A DNA stretch of 34,154 nt from Flavobacteriales bacterium (GCA_013359255.1 JABWCF010000023.1:1-34154); one strand, 5' to 3'; positions 16,117 to 24,045 are shown, numbered from the stretch's first letter. The notes: generated by a model not told the origin, from the letters alone. Program-made: numbers and translations.

Positions 16117-17166
16117 TTAATTTTTAAGTAACCAAGCAGAAGCGTTATTTTCACGAATGGCTTGTAGTTGTTCGGCAGCTTCTTTACGGGTTGAATAAGT
16201 GCCATAAACCACCGTAAATAAATTTTTGCGTTTACCTATAATAGAGGCATTGTGCCCTTCGGATTGTAGTTTGTTTAAGAAATTTTGGGCATTTTCATAC
16301 ACCGAAAAACATCCACCTACAATATAATAACTATTTAGAGGCATTCGCTCTGTCTTTTTAACAAATGTAGTTACTGCTTCTGCCTCTTTTAAACAAACTA
16401 CCATAGAATCTCCTCCTTCGTATAGCGGAAGTAAAACATAGCGAATCGTATCCGGCATATTCGCTAACTCATTTTTAAATTCAAATGAAACAGAAGATTC
16501 TGCGGTTTCAGTTTCAGGTATTTCTCTTTCAACGTAGGTAGCTTTCTTTAAAAAAGTAAAAGGAAGCATATCTGAATAGTGTGAAGAATCAACTCCTTTT
16601 GGTATAAGAAAGGGTATTACTACTAATAAAATAAGTAAGGGTATTAAAACGGCAGCCATTCGATACCTCTTTGCTGTGTTTGTGTTTCTTTGCACCTCAA
16701 TGTTGGCAGCTTTTACCTCCCTCTTCACTTTTTCTGGCAATTTTTCGTGCTCAACGGGAATTGCTAAAACAGGAGATAAGCCGAATGATTCGGTTAGAAA
16801 ATTAAACTCTTTGCTTTGACTAAAAATAAGCTTGTCGTTACTGTCTATATGAAAAAAACCAAGTCCATCTATTTCTACTTTTTTATTTCCTTTTAAGTTG
16901 TTTTGAGTTGTTTTTACCCAGTCTTTTATTTGTGCTAATGCCTCTGCATACGATATCTTCTCGGTTTCTGAAATATAATTTGCAAGTAACCCATCATTGT
17001 TCTGAAGGTTTTTATTGAAAGTAATTCTTGCAGCAGGCGGATATAATGTAAGGTTAAATGGATTCAACTCGGCACTGCATGGGTTTTTAACAAATCCTCC
17101 AAAACCGGGAATAATAACACAATCGTACTGATACAATAATTTTTGTATGTTTATACTAGGTTTCAT
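16117..17166 (-). CDS. HU-CCDC81-like and SPOR domain membrane protein
   Basis: A 349-aa protein with three parts. Residues 1-130 match the bacterial HU-CCDC81 pair (YDCVIIPGFGGFVKNPCSAE, NDGLLANYI, then KKVEIDGLGFFHID). One membrane segment lies at about 169-189 (MAAVLIPLLILLVVIPFLIP). A C-terminal SPOR domain (about 283-349) starts YYIVGGCFSVYENA. The N-terminus should be cytosolic and the SPOR domain periplasmic, where SPOR binds denuded septal peptidoglycan. This arrangement is known in Bacteroidota and suggests a cell-division role. The start at 17166 is supported by TACTTTAG ending 9 bases upstream. Confidence 0.9.
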   Translation of the reverse strand: MKPSINIQKLLYQYDCVIIPGFGGFVKNPCSAELNPFNLTLYPPAARITFNKNLQNNDGLLANYISETEKISYAEALAQIKDWVKTTQNNLKGNKKVEIDGLGFFHIDSNDKLIFSQSKEFNFLTESFGLSPVLAIPVEHEKLPEKVKREVKAANIEVQRNTNTAKRYRMAAVLIPLLILLVVIPFLIPKGVDSSHYSDMLPFTFLKKATYVEREIPETETAESSVSFEFKNELANMPDTIRYVLLPLYEGGDSMVVCLKEAEAVTTFVKKTERMPLNSYYIVGGCFSVYENAQNFLNKLQSEGHNASIIGKRKNLFTVVYGTYSTRKEAAEQLQAIRENNASAWLLKN

Positions 17167-17175
17167 TTTGAAATG

Positions 17176-17183
17176 CTAAAGTA
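17176..17183 (-). promoter_or_regulatory. -7-like element for the SPOR gene
   Basis: TACTTTAG on the minus strand (17183-17176) differs from TAnnTTTG at one position and ends 9 bases before the ATG at 17166. No TTG -33 element is seen at the usual distance. Confidence 0.3.
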
Positions 17184-17285
17184 CGAAAAACACTACTATA
17201 TCGTATTAAATATTGATTTCATCTAAAAAAATTTATTTGCTGCGTTTTATGATTTCTCTCATACATTCAATTCCTGAATACTCTT

Positions 17286-17293
17286 TAATTTTG
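17286..17293 (+). promoter_or_regulatory. -7 element for the Cys-rich small protein
   Basis: TAATTTTG fits TAnnTTTG and ends 7 bases before ATG 17301, predicting a very short leader. No -33 TTG is visible. Confidence 0.45.
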
Positions 17294-17300
17294 GAATGTT

Positions 17301-17693
17301 ATGAGGACTATAATTGGGATTGTTTTGCTTCTAATTTATACGAGTGTATTAGTAAGACCTATCGTACCCTACATAGAATATTCTATTTACAAGGAATTTA
17401 TCGTTAAAAAAAAATGCGAAAACAATGATAAGCCTAAAATGCAGTGTAATGGAAAATGCTTTTTGGCAAAGCAAATAAAGAAACTTATTGCCGATGATGA
17501 ACACCCATCTCCCAAACCAAAACCCATAAAAACCGAAAACAAAGAAGTGTTTTTTTTCCCTATTATAAATTGCTGTTCAAAAAAATTCTTTCGAACAGCG
17601 TCAACTTTTGAATACACTCTTTTCAAAGATTCTAAAGTAAGTGAACATTTTAAAACTCCCATAACACCTCCTCCTCAACACATTTCTTGTTAA
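17301..17693 (+). CDS. Small envelope protein with CNGKC motif, unknown function
   Basis: A 130-aa product. An N-terminal hydrophobic segment (about 4-24) serves as signal or anchor. Then KKKCENNDKPKMQCNGKCFL gives Cys39, Cys49 and Cys53, followed by AKQIKKL, a Lys/Pro-rich stretch, Cys91-Cys92 and a terminal PPPQHISC. I recognise the MQCNGKC-x3-KQ-x2-K pattern from short uncharacterised Bacteroidota envelope proteins, often near transport or metal genes. The clustered cysteines suggest metal or haem-related binding in the periplasm, but no function is established. It is the first gene of the redox cluster, separated by 121 bases from the cytochrome. Confidence 0.78.
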   Translation: MRTIIGIVLLLIYTSVLVRPIVPYIEYSIYKEFIVKKKCENNDKPKMQCNGKCFLAKQIKKLIADDEHPSPKPKPIKTENKEVFFFPIINCCSKKFFRTASTFEYTLFKDSKVSEHFKTPITPPPQHISC

Positions 17694-17699
17694 TTCCTT

Positions 17700-17735
17700 C
17701 TGCTTTATTTTATAGATAATTCGCTTTTAAAGCAG
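17700..17735 (+). terminator. Possible hairpin after the Cys-rich gene
   Basis: CTGCTTTA (17700-17707) pairs perfectly with TAAAGCAG (17728-17735) across a 20-base loop, beginning 7 bases after the stop. There is no T-tract, so it may be a weak terminator, a processing site or chance. Confidence 0.3.
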
Positions 17736-17814
17736 TGTAAAATATCCAAAAATAACTTTTAAATGGCACTGAGGGAATTCAAATCCTTTCGGTTAAGTTT
17801 TAAATTTAAAAATT

Positions 17815-18207
17815 ATGAAATTAGTACTTGTACTTATTGTATCGGTATTTTCTGTAATGCAAAATTTACATGTAAATATCGATAATACAAAATGGAAAGC
17901 ACCAGAGAGTGTAGATAAAGTGGCAAACCCAATACCTGTTGATATAGCCTCTATTAGTGCGGGAAAGCAGCTTTTTAATAAATTATGCTGGACCTGCCAT
18001 GGCCAAACAGGAAAAGGAAATGGACCTGCTTCAACTAATTTAAACGCAAAACCGACTGATTTCTCATCTGTGGAATTTAACGAACAAACAGATGGAGCAA
18101 TTTTTTGGAAAATATCAGAAGGAAGAGGATCCATGGCTTCATTCAAAACAAGTTTAAGTGCAAAACAACGCTGGCAACTTGTAAATTATTTACGAACCCT
18201 AAAATAA
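17815..18207 (+). CDS. Periplasmic mono-haem cytochrome c
   Basis: A 130-aa protein with an N-terminal signal peptide (about 1-20) and one cytochrome c domain. The haem site CWTCH is at 58-62, followed by GQTGKGNGPAS, and the likely axial Met is Met107 (GRGSMASFK). The C-terminal helix QRWQLVNYLRTL is typical of class I. It is probably a soluble periplasmic electron carrier. It is followed after 5 bases by the DUF5777 barrel gene, suggesting that electrons pass between it and outer-membrane partners. The upstream 121 bases are AT-rich with TAAGTTTT- and TAAATTTA-like boxes but no certain promoter. Confidence 0.92.
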   Translation: MKLVLVLIVSVFSVMQNLHVNIDNTKWKAPESVDKVANPIPVDIASISAGKQLFNKLCWTCHGQTGKGNGPASTNLNAKPTDFSSVEFNEQTDGAIFWKISEGRGSMASFKTSLSAKQRWQLVNYLRTLK

Positions 18208-18212
18208 ATTTT

Positions 18213-19121
18213 ATGAAAAAAAAATACCTGAGTATTCTGCTTTTGTTGGCATATACATTACCCTTTATCACATATGCACAAGAAACAGATACCATAACAA
18301 AAAAAGAGTTTTCGGAAAATGCTTTTACCGGAACTCAACTCATTAATTCACAAACTTCCACAATAATGCCTTCTAATTCTTGGGCATTTGAGGTTCAGCA
18401 CCGTTTTGGAAAAATTGGAATTGATTCCAGTTTAACTCAACAATTCTTGGGATTAGACTTGCCGGCTGTAATGCGAATTGCCTTTGCATGGAACATTACC
18501 GATCGTTTTTATTTCAAAATTGGAAGAACCAATATTTTTAAAACTTATGATATTGAAGGAAAATACTTATTGGCAAAACAAACGGTTGATTTTAAAATGC
18601 CTGTTTCCATTTCTCTATTTTTCAACTCTTCCATACGTAGTGAAAAATTTCCTGCTGTGCCTAAAAATTCATTTTTCGAAAACGATTCAACAGCATTCTT
18701 TTACAAACCATCGCATCGTTTTGCTTATAATACACAATTCATTATCTCATCGAGAATAAGTGAAAATTTTTCGATGCAAGTAAATCCAATTTTTATTTAC
18801 CAAAACTTAGCCGCCCCTTATACAGATAATTTTACGCTGGCTCTATCGAGTGGGGCTAGGTATAAATTGGGTTTTAGCTCTGCATTTATAATTGAATATG
18901 CTCACGTTTTTAACAATAGGGGTGCTCGATTTTACGACCCTGTTTCTATTGGTTTTGAATTTGGAACGCCCGGACATACCTTTCAACTTTTCGCAAGTAC
19001 TGCTTCAAAAATTTTAGAAACACAAATTTATACGGTAAGTTCTGTAAATGCAGCAAACGCTGAATTCATGATAGGATTTAATCTACAACGAAGTTTTTGG
19101 AGAAAAAATAAATCAAACTAA
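18213..19121 (+). CDS. DUF5777-family outer-membrane beta-barrel protein
   Basis: A 302-aa protein. The start at 18213 is preferred over an upstream in-frame codon at 18105 because it gives a clean signal peptide (MKKKYLSILLLLAYTLPFIT, cut near YAQ) and does not overlap the cytochrome gene. The mature part has alternating hydrophobic strands and aromatic girdles, with INSQTSTIMPSNSWAFEVQH, FGKIG and FLGLDLPAVMRIAFAWNITD marking DUF5777. It ends in LQRSFWRKNKSN. Such barrels accompany cytochrome c genes in Bacteroidota, but no biochemical role is known to me. A conduit or docking partner for the adjacent cytochromes is an inference. Confidence 0.85.
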   Translation: MKKKYLSILLLLAYTLPFITYAQETDTITKKEFSENAFTGTQLINSQTSTIMPSNSWAFEVQHRFGKIGIDSSLTQQFLGLDLPAVMRIAFAWNITDRFYFKIGRTNIFKTYDIEGKYLLAKQTVDFKMPVSISLFFNSSIRSEKFPAVPKNSFFENDSTAFFYKPSHRFAYNTQFIISSRISENFSMQVNPIFIYQNLAAPYTDNFTLALSSGARYKLGFSSAFIIEYAHVFNNRGARFYDPVSIGFEFGTPGHTFQLFASTASKILETQIYTVSSVNAANAEFMIGFNLQRSFWRKNKSN

Positions 19122-19132
19122 ATCTTCTGATT

Positions 19133-19621
19133 ATGAAAAATAATGTAACTAAAATAATAAATCTTTTGGTATTTATAGGTTTACTTTCCTTAATTACTTT
19201 TTCTTGTGCCAAAGATGAAGGGCCATTTGTAAAGAAAACTATTCTGCCAGATCCAAAGCCGCAAGATACTGTTCCCACACCAACCGATACTACCCCTACA
19301 ACTATTCCTGAGCCAACGATTTTCCCTTATACTATTCTTTTTAATGTCGATGTAAAACCTATCTTCCCTGCTAACTGTGTGCAAGGGTGTCATAACCCCC
19401 AACATCCCAAGTTAGACCTTAGATCCAATGTTGCTTACAAACAATTATTAACCGATGGTTTTAGTGCCCCTTACGTTAATGTTGCGGTTCCTAAACAAAG
19501 CATTTTGTATTTGCATTTGGTTGGAATTTATCCATTGATGCCAAAAAATGGCCAGAAACTTTCGCAAGGTAAAATAGATACCGTTTATACTTGGATAAGC
19601 CAAGGTGCACTAGATAACTAA
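19133..19621 (+). CDS. Mono-haem cytochrome c lipoprotein with CX3CH site
   Basis: A 162-aa lipoprotein (lipobox ITFSC, Cys25). The Cys is followed by AKDEGPFV, matching the Lys-acidic-acidic pattern of the lipoprotein export signal known from Capnocytophaga, which implies surface exposure. A Pro/Thr-rich linker (about 35-65) leads to a PSCyt-like cytochrome domain: VDVKPIFPANC, haem site CVQGCH (82-87, three residues between the cysteines instead of two), LLTDGF, and axial Met136 (PLMPKNG). It ends with KIDTVYTWISQGALDN. It is paralogous to the next gene. Confidence 0.85.
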   Translation: MKNNVTKIINLLVFIGLLSLITFSCAKDEGPFVKKTILPDPKPQDTVPTPTDTTPTTIPEPTIFPYTILFNVDVKPIFPANCVQGCHNPQHPKLDLRSNVAYKQLLTDGFSAPYVNVAVPKQSILYLHLVGIYPLMPKNGQKLSQGKIDTVYTWISQGALDN

Positions 19622-19632
19622 ACTTTAATTTT

Positions 19633-20052
19633 ATGAGAAATTACTTGAAAATATTTCTATCGGTATGCATCATGGCTTTTTTCGTGTTTCAAGGATGTAA
19701 TAAAGATGAAGGGCCTTTTGTTTTAACCGGGCCTATTCCGCAAGATACTGCACAAAATGATACAAATAGGATAAGCTATTCTAAAGAAATACAACCTATT
19801 TTTAATTCAAATTGTACCACATGTCATTCAGAACTACATGCAAAACTAAATTTACTTCCTTGTTGTTCTTACGACCAGTTGCTAAATACAGGCTTTAATG
19901 CCTCTTATATTGATACCGTTACACCCGAAAACAGCCGATTATACAAACACCTAACAGGTACTCTTTCTATGATGCCTCCTTCCGGAAAAATATCTGACGA
20001 ACAAATAAGTAAAATAAAAAACTGGATGAAAGAAGGAGGAAGAAATAACTAA
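19633..20052 (+). CDS. Mono-haem cytochrome c lipoprotein (paralogue of the preceding gene)
   Basis: A 139-aa lipoprotein (Cys22 in FVFQGC), followed by NKDEGPFV, the same Lys-Asp-Glu export-like signal as its neighbour. It has a shorter linker with the shared PQDT, then EIQPIFNSNC and the canonical haem site CTTCH (61-65). LLNTGF and axial Met113 or Met114 (SMMPPSGK) follow, with a final KIKNWMKEGGRNN. The colinear match to the previous gene (PIF, LL-x-x-GF, MP-x-x-G, W-x-x-x-G) shows tandem duplication. A likely surface electron carrier; an extra CC pair (77-78) is unique to this copy. Confidence 0.88.
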   Translation: MRNYLKIFLSVCIMAFFVFQGCNKDEGPFVLTGPIPQDTAQNDTNRISYSKEIQPIFNSNCTTCHSELHAKLNLLPCCSYDQLLNTGFNASYIDTVTPENSRLYKHLTGTLSMMPPSGKISDEQISKIKNWMKEGGRNN

Positions 20053-20079
20053 TTATTAAACAACTAAAATTATTTAACC

Positions 20080-20508
20080 ATGAAAAATCTTTTAATTTTT
20101 ACCATTCTCTCAGTACTCGTGTTTACCATTATTTCTTGTGCCAAGAAAAAAACAGATGATGAAACGATGAACCCAAAACTCAAAACAGACCCCGACAAAG
20201 AATTGCCTGTTATTTCCTACTTAACCAATTTGAATTCCCTTTATAGTATTGGGGCTAAGGTTAAAATTAATTTTAAGGTAACCGATAATGTCAAACTAAA
20301 AAATGTGCTTCTGAAGGTTACTAATACAACGATTGATTCGGTTTATCTAAACAGAAGTGAGAATACAACACTAAAAGAAATGACTATTTTAGATTCTGTA
20401 ATTACCAATTTAACCACAAATATGGCCGATTTTGAAGTTTTTATTCAGGCAGAAGATTCAACCGGAAACATAACAACTTCCACAAAAGGGTTTCATGTAA
20501 TGAATTAA
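20080..20508 (+). CDS. Ig-like (DUF4625-type) lipoprotein
   Basis: A 142-aa lipoprotein with lipobox TIISC (Cys20) followed by AKKKTDDE. The mature part is one beta-sandwich-like domain: SYLTNLNSLYSIGAKVKINF, KVTDNVKLKNVLLKV, then FEVFIQAEDSTGNITTSTKG, where AEDSTGN resembles Ig-like/cadherin-like folds such as DUF4625. No haem or catalytic motif is present. As last gene of the cluster, followed by a strong hairpin terminator, it may be a structural or ligand-binding accessory to the cytochromes and barrel. The domain name is tentative. Confidence 0.75.
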   Translation: MKNLLIFTILSVLVFTIISCAKKKTDDETMNPKLKTDPDKELPVISYLTNLNSLYSIGAKVKINFKVTDNVKLKNVLLKVTNTTIDSVYLNRSENTTLKEMTILDSVITNLTTNMADFEVFIQAEDSTGNITTSTKGFHVMN

Positions 20509-20513
20509 TTATT

Positions 20514-20555
20514 AACGGGTTCATCACTTTAGTTTGATGAACCCGTTTTCTTTTT
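20514..20555 (+). terminator. Intrinsic terminator closing the cytochrome cluster
   Basis: AACGGGTTCATCA (20514-20526) pairs perfectly over 13 bp with TGATGAACCCGTT (20535-20547) around an 8-base loop, followed by TTCTTTTTC. The right arm encodes the last residues (TGSS) of the opposing gene, whose stop lies in the loop. Reading the other way, the flank is also T-rich (TTAATAATTAATT), so the hairpin may serve both directions. Confidence 0.9.
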
Positions 20556-21248
20556 CGGAAAAATATCTCTGTATAACTCTCCAAAGTACACTCTGCTAAT
20601 AATCATCCATACCGGTGCGGTAAATACTTCTTGTTTTCTTAACTCATTATAAAATGCAAACCTATATCCAATACCCAGCCCAATACCAATATATTTTATC
20701 GGCTTATACTCGGCTGTTATGGCCGGTTCATAAGTTAAAATTATCGCCTCGTATAATTTATTTTTTTTATTGGTAAGAGTAGAGTGTTCGTAGTATGTTT
20801 TTCCAATCCCTATTTGCACCGGAATACTAAAAACCCATTTCTTGCTTTTATAAAATGTATAGTTTAAAAAGGGCGAAATGTATTGGTATTTTAAATATCC
20901 TGCTATGGTATCGGTTCCTGAATGTTGAAAAATAAAATCGCGTTTTATTGAAGTGTTCAGCCAATTATACCCGATGCCAAACTGCAAGGTTTTATTAAAC
21001 TCTATTCCCACCTTAACGCCAATGGTTCTTACACTAATATTGGTAACAAAAGCATTTTTAGAATCTAGTTTTAAAACGGGTTTTGGTTTTTGTTTTAAAC
21101 TGTATTTAATAGAATCTTCGAAATGCTGGGCACTTAAAGATTGGCTCAGAAGGAATAACAGTAAAACAAAAATGCCCTTAGTGTAAAGACTAAAGGCATT
21201 TCTATAAGAAATAAATCTCAATGCATTAATGCCCTTCGTCTTTTTCAT
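20529..21248 (-). CDS. Outer-membrane beta-barrel-like protein of unknown function
   Basis: A 239-aa product from ATG 21248. A longer frame reaches further into coxA, but its extra residues have no signal-peptide character. A long n-region leads to a hydrophobic core (GIFVLLLFLLSQSLSA) and a cut near SAQ. The rest shows amphipathic strands with Gly/Tyr-rich turns (LQFGIGYNWLN, YIGIGLGIGYRFAFY), typical of small outer-membrane barrels. The chosen start overlaps the coxA coding end by 23 bases; a downstream non-ATG start nearer the signal core is possible. The shared strand and overlap suggest co-transcription with the oxidase. Its last codons form part of the terminator hairpin. Confidence 0.7.
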   Translation of the reverse strand: MKKTKGINALRFISYRNAFSLYTKGIFVLLLFLLSQSLSAQHFEDSIKYSLKQKPKPVLKLDSKNAFVTNISVRTIGVKVGIEFNKTLQFGIGYNWLNTSIKRDFIFQHSGTDTIAGYLKYQYISPFLNYTFYKSKKWVFSIPVQIGIGKTYYEHSTLTNKKNKLYEAIILTYEPAITAEYKPIKYIGIGLGIGYRFAFYNELRKQEVFTAPVWMIISRVYFGELYRDIFPKKKTGSSN

Positions 21249-23001
21249 ATTCCGACAAAGGTACGGTTTGCGGAATAAAATCAGAGGCAGCACCCGGTTT
21301 GCTATAATCGTAGGGCCATCTATGTACCGCAGGTATGTCGCCCGGCCAGTTACCATGAATATGTTCCACTGGGGTTGTCCATTCTAGTGTATTAGAATCC
21401 CAAGGATTTTGAGTGGCTTTTGGACCGCGTAATGCACTATACACAAAGTTTATAAAAAATAAAACCTGTGCAAATGCTGCTAAAATGGCAAAGGCACTCA
21501 CAATTTCATTCAGGTCAATAAAACTATCAAACAGAGGAAATGCAGAATTTGAATAATACCTTCTGGGAACACCTGCTAAACCAATAAAATGCATGGGTAA
21601 GAATACTCCGTATACACTTGTTATGGTTAGCCAAAAGTGGGCTTTCCCTAAATTATGATTCATCATGCGTCCAAAAAGTTTTGGAAACCAATGATATGCT
21701 CCTGCATACATACCAAATACAGCCGATAAACCCATTACAATATGAAAGTGCCCCACCACAAAATAGGTATCATGAACATTTATATCTAAAGCCGAGTCTC
21801 CCAAAATTAAACCGGTTAAACCGCCCGAAATAAAAGTAGAAATCAAGCCTACTGCAAAAAGCATGGCAGGAGTAAATCGAATATTTCCCTTCCATAAAGT
21901 GGTAAGGTAATTAAACACTTTTACAGCCGAAGGTATTGCTACCAATAATGTAGTGAATGTAAACACGGCACCTAGAAACGGATTCATCCCTGTAACAAAC
22001 ATGTGGTGACCCCAAACAATAATAGAAATGAAGGCTATCGTTAACATAGAACCAATCATGGCACGGTAGCCAAAAATGGGTTTACGTGCATTTACCGAAA
22101 TAATTTCCGAGGTTAGCCCTAAAGATGGCAACAAAACAATATATACTTCGGGGTGACCAAGAAACCAAAACAAGTGTTCGAAAAGTATGGGACTACCCCC
22201 GTTAAAATCTAATGCAGTACCTGCTACTACAATATCAGAAAGGTAAAAACTTGTTTCAAACGAACGGTCGAAAATAAGCAACAATGCTGCCGATAATAAA
22301 ACAGGAAAAGTAAGTACTCCTAAAATAGCGGTAATTAAAAATGCCCAAATGGTAAGCGGCATTCTTGTCATTTTCATTCCTTTTGTACGAAGGTTTAAAA
22401 TGGTTACGATATAATTTAAACTACCTAAAAGAGATGAAACAATAAATATGGCCATACTTACTAACCAAAGTGTCATACCTAATCCGGAACCCGGAATAGC
22501 TTGTGGTAAGGCACTAAGTGGTGGATAAATAGTCCAACCCGCTGAAGCTGGCCCTCCTTCCACTCCCAAAGAAACAAGCATAATAATTGAAGAGAGAAAG
22601 AAAAACCAATAAGATAACATATTCAAAAAGCCGGAGGCCATATCTCTAGCACCCAATTGTAAAGGAATTAGCAGGTTGCTGAATGTTCCACTTAAACCTG
22701 CCGTAAGCAAAAAGAAAACCATTATAGTACCGTGAATAGTAACAAGGGCTAAGTATTTATCGGGAGTAAGTACTCCATCGGGAGCCCAGTTTTCGCCCAA
22801 TAAAAAGGTTAATATCGGAAAACTTTCACCAGGCCACCCCAATTGTAAACGAAATAATACAGACATCATCATACCAATAAACCCCATTAAAAATCCGGTT
22901 ATCAGAAATTGCTTTGCAATCATTTTATGATCCTGACTGAATACATATTTTGTAATAAAACTTTGCTCGTGGTGAGAATGTTCTGCGTGTGTAGTGCTCA
23001 T
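21226..23001 (-). CDS. coxA: Cytochrome c oxidase subunit I (A1-type haem-copper oxidase)
   Basis: A 591-aa, about 12-helix catalytic subunit that reduces oxygen and pumps protons. Haem a ligands are His90 and His420 and the haem a3 ligand is His418 (GHFHIVMG). CuB ligands are His283 (in GHPEVY, with Glu285 and cross-link Tyr287) and His332-His333. The D-channel triad Asn109, Asp120 and Asn127 and the K-channel Lys361 are present, so it is class A1. The usual K-channel Thr three residues before the Lys is Ser358 here. No fused subunit III domain is present and no coxC is in the window. It lies 39 bases after coxB. Confidence 0.97.
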   Translation of the reverse strand: MSTTHAEHSHHEQSFITKYVFSQDHKMIAKQFLITGFLMGFIGMMMSVLFRLQLGWPGESFPILTFLLGENWAPDGVLTPDKYLALVTIHGTIMVFFLLTAGLSGTFSNLLIPLQLGARDMASGFLNMLSYWFFFLSSIIMLVSLGVEGGPASAGWTIYPPLSALPQAIPGSGLGMTLWLVSMAIFIVSSLLGSLNYIVTILNLRTKGMKMTRMPLTIWAFLITAILGVLTFPVLLSAALLLIFDRSFETSFYLSDIVVAGTALDFNGGSPILFEHLFWFLGHPEVYIVLLPSLGLTSEIISVNARKPIFGYRAMIGSMLTIAFISIIVWGHHMFVTGMNPFLGAVFTFTTLLVAIPSAVKVFNYLTTLWKGNIRFTPAMLFAVGLISTFISGGLTGLILGDSALDINVHDTYFVVGHFHIVMGLSAVFGMYAGAYHWFPKLFGRMMNHNLGKAHFWLTITSVYGVFLPMHFIGLAGVPRRYYSNSAFPLFDSFIDLNEIVSAFAILAAFAQVLFFINFVYSALRGPKATQNPWDSNTLEWTTPVEHIHGNWPGDIPAVHRWPYDYSKPGAASDFIPQTVPLSEYEKDEGH

Positions 23002-23040
23002 TTCTACTTGTTTTGTATTAATAAAACTTTTATTCTTTGT

Positions 23041-24018
23041 TTAATTAGATGCTAAAAATCTCTTTTGAGATGAAAGCCACTTATTGTAGTCTTCTTCGCT
23101 TTCAACAATTATTTTCATTTGCATGTTGTAGTGTGCTGCTCCACATATTTTGTTGCAGAGTAAGATGTAATCAAAATTTTCATTACTTGTTTTCTGTTTC
23201 ATTTCGGCTGTTGTATATCTGGGAATAAAATTAAACAAGGTGGCCATGCCAGGCACACAATTCATTTGAGCCCTAAAATGCGGCATATACGCACTATGAA
23301 TAACATCTTGCGAACGAAAAACAAACTCAACAGGCTTATTTACCGGAAGATGAAATTCTCCTTTTACTAAAATATCATCGTGTGCATTTGCATCAGATGA
23401 GTCTACGCCCAGAGCGTTAAAACCTTTAATTAATCGAAAATGAGAGCGCCCTAATTTTTCATCCTCTCCTGCATAACGTGCAGTCCAGTCAAACTGTCTG
23501 GCAAAAAGTTCAATGGTTACTTTATCTGCTTCATCAGGAATGGGGCTCATTACTGAATTCCATGTTTTTAAGCCATACAAGATAAGTGTCGCTAATGTTA
23601 AAGAAGGTATTACGGTCCAAGCTAACTCCAATTTGTTGTTGTGTGCAAAGAAAGAGGCTTTTCTGTCTTTATTATACACATATTTAAAACAAAAATATGC
23701 CAGTAAAGAATGAGTAATGATAAAAACAGGAATAATAATTAACCAGGTGGTTGCAAAAAGTCCATCAATTTTTTCTCCGTGAACCGAAGCTGATTCGGGA
23801 AGCATATATTTTCCCCAAACCAAATACTGCCAAAGAATAAAGATAAAATACGAAGGAACAAATATGAGCCATAAAAAGGCCTGCATTTTATTTTCTCTTT
23901 CAGTAACTTCAAAAGCTTTTCGCCCTTTTATGGCACTTGTTAAATCATATATACTGAGCATTTGCACAATAGCCGTAACTGCTAATAAAATGGCCAAAAA
24001 AATTAGAAATGTAATCAT
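23041..24018 (-). CDS. coxB: Cytochrome c oxidase subunit II
   Basis: A 325-aa subunit carrying the CuA electron-entry site: His241 (DVIHSAYMPHF), then Cys288, Cys292, His296 and Met299 in CNKICGAAHYNM. The acidic residue usual in C-S-E-x-C is Lys290; this CNKICG form is common in Bacteroidota. The N-terminus has about four hydrophobic segments (2-22, 47-67, 88-110, 133-151), more than the two of the canonical subunit. The LELAWTVIP entry to the last helix is conserved. It is located between the anchored cytochrome gene (27 bases upstream) and coxA. Confidence 0.96.
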   Translation of the reverse strand: MITFLIFLAILLAVTAIVQMLSIYDLTSAIKGRKAFEVTERENKMQAFLWLIFVPSYFIFILWQYLVWGKYMLPESASVHGEKIDGLFATTWLIIIPVFIITHSLLAYFCFKYVYNKDRKASFFAHNNKLELAWTVIPSLTLATLILYGLKTWNSVMSPIPDEADKVTIELFARQFDWTARYAGEDEKLGRSHFRLIKGFNALGVDSSDANAHDDILVKGEFHLPVNKPVEFVFRSQDVIHSAYMPHFRAQMNCVPGMATLFNFIPRYTTAEMKQKTSNENFDYILLCNKICGAAHYNMQMKIIVESEEDYNKWLSSQKRFLASN

Positions 24019-24045
24019 GAAACTGTGTTTTAAATTTATTTTTTC

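Noticed and set aside
17213-17407. A 64-aa plus-strand open frame before the Cys-rich gene
   Set aside because: It overlaps the Cys-rich gene in another frame, crosses the -7 box and has no family resemblance.
17793-18146. A 117-aa minus-strand open frame over the periplasmic cytochrome
   Set aside because: Fully antisense to a clear CXXCH cytochrome; no independent support.
23135-23155. Lys in place of the usual acidic residue in the CoxB CuA motif (CNKICG) as a defect
   Set aside because: All Cu ligands are intact, and this form is common in the phylum.
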